DNA of 6,419 bases, from NCBI GenBank assembly GCA_019428955.1, contig JAHYJF010000202.1, positions 1-6,419 on the forward strand, read 5' to 3'. The DNA is from Burkholderiaceae bacterium. Its GTDB lineage: Bacteria; Pseudomonadota; Gammaproteobacteria; Burkholderiales; Burkholderiaceae_E. The first letter of the stretch is position 1. Every line of letters starts with the position of its first letter. Below are positions 6,222-6,419 of the stretch, piece by piece. The notes below the pieces were generated by a model. That model had not been told where the DNA came from and searched no databases. It saw only the letters and a program-made list of their open reading frames with translations. The translations under genes and the position numbers were made by a program.

Positions 6222-6250
6222 AAAAAGGTCGCCGCGGCATGCGGACCTTT
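6222..6250. terminator. Bidirectional hairpin terminator between convergent genes
   Basis: AAAGGTC (6224-6230) pairs with GACCTTT (6244-6250) around a 13-nt loop, beginning 3 nt after the DUF3800 stop. On the minus strand the stem is followed by a run of five T (complement of AAAAA at 6222-6226), a good intrinsic terminator for the convergent gene ending at 6337. On the plus strand the tail is TTTGTTG, weaker but usable. A convergent gene pair is where a shared terminator is expected. Confidence 0.6.
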
Positions 6251-6336
6251 GTTGTCGGTCCATTGAGCCTTAACGATCTGCGGCAATCCCATAGTCGCAT
6301 CCCGAACGGTCGCTTCGTCCGCTTAGCCGACAGCCG

Positions 6337-6419
6337 CTAATGAATCCGGAACGCCTCGAACAACCGCCGCAAGGCGTAGCTACGGACAATCGAGGCGATG
6401 GTGAACACCAGCCCCAGCT
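6337..6419 (-). CDS. C-terminal end of a DUF7220-type phage membrane protein (cut by window edge)
   Basis: Reading the minus strand in from the window edge, 26 codons are open to a TAG at 6337-6339: LGLVFTIASIVRSYALRRLF and then EAFRIH. A hydrophobic helix followed by the pattern S-(I/L)-(V/A)-RSYALRRLFE is how the small two-helix phage membrane proteins of family DUF7220 end. The rest of the gene, including its first membrane helix and start, lies beyond 6419. It points toward the DUF3800 gene and is separated from it by the shared terminator. The identification rests on a short fragment recalled from the family's typical C-terminus. Confidence 0.65.
   Translation of the reverse strand, partial: LGLVFTIASIVRSYALRRLFEAFRIH

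Overview
The window looks like an accessory region of a GC-rich proteobacterial chromosome or large plasmid, most likely alphaproteobacterial. The codon bias is strongly GC-rich, and a lambda gpA-type terminase sits with a DUF3489 protein and a small phage membrane protein, a combination I associate with alphaproteobacterial prophages. The host assignment is inference; no rRNA, tRNA or housekeeping gene fixes it.

Left part (1-1277, plus strand): a strong 32-bp palindrome (48-79) is followed by three tightly packed small genes. The first (176-424) may be the 3' end of a broken longer gene. The second (421-714) resembles DUF4258-type proteins. The third (711-1277) looks, by motif and length, like a distant relative of the replication-initiation regulator SeqA. 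Both junctions are ATGA stop/start overlaps, so the three are probably one translationally coupled operon.

Middle part (1391-3899, minus strand): a phage DNA-packaging pair, small terminase subunit then large terminase subunit (GpA/TerL type), apparently intact. The expected head-tail connector and portal genes do not follow. Instead the terminase runs convergently into the SeqA-like operon across a 113-bp gap, so this is a packaging module cut off from its morphogenesis genes, or the edge of a mosaic element.

Right part (4011-6218, plus strand, divergent from the terminase): a 74-residue orphan protein, a DUF3489 protein and a DUF3800 (RNase H-fold-like) protein. The gap before the DUF3489 gene holds two adjacent hairpins with a mutually exclusive alternative pairing. 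The DUF3800 gene is visibly more A/T-rich than its neighbours and is probably cargo. It ends at a hairpin terminator (about 6222-6250) shared with a convergent, truncated minus-strand gene (6337-6419) whose last 26 residues look like the C-terminus of the phage membrane protein family DUF7220.

Overall this is a mosaic prophage-derived segment. The most notable item is the SeqA-like gene in its three-gene coupled operon. No CRISPR array, insertion sequence, tRNA or rRNA was seen.
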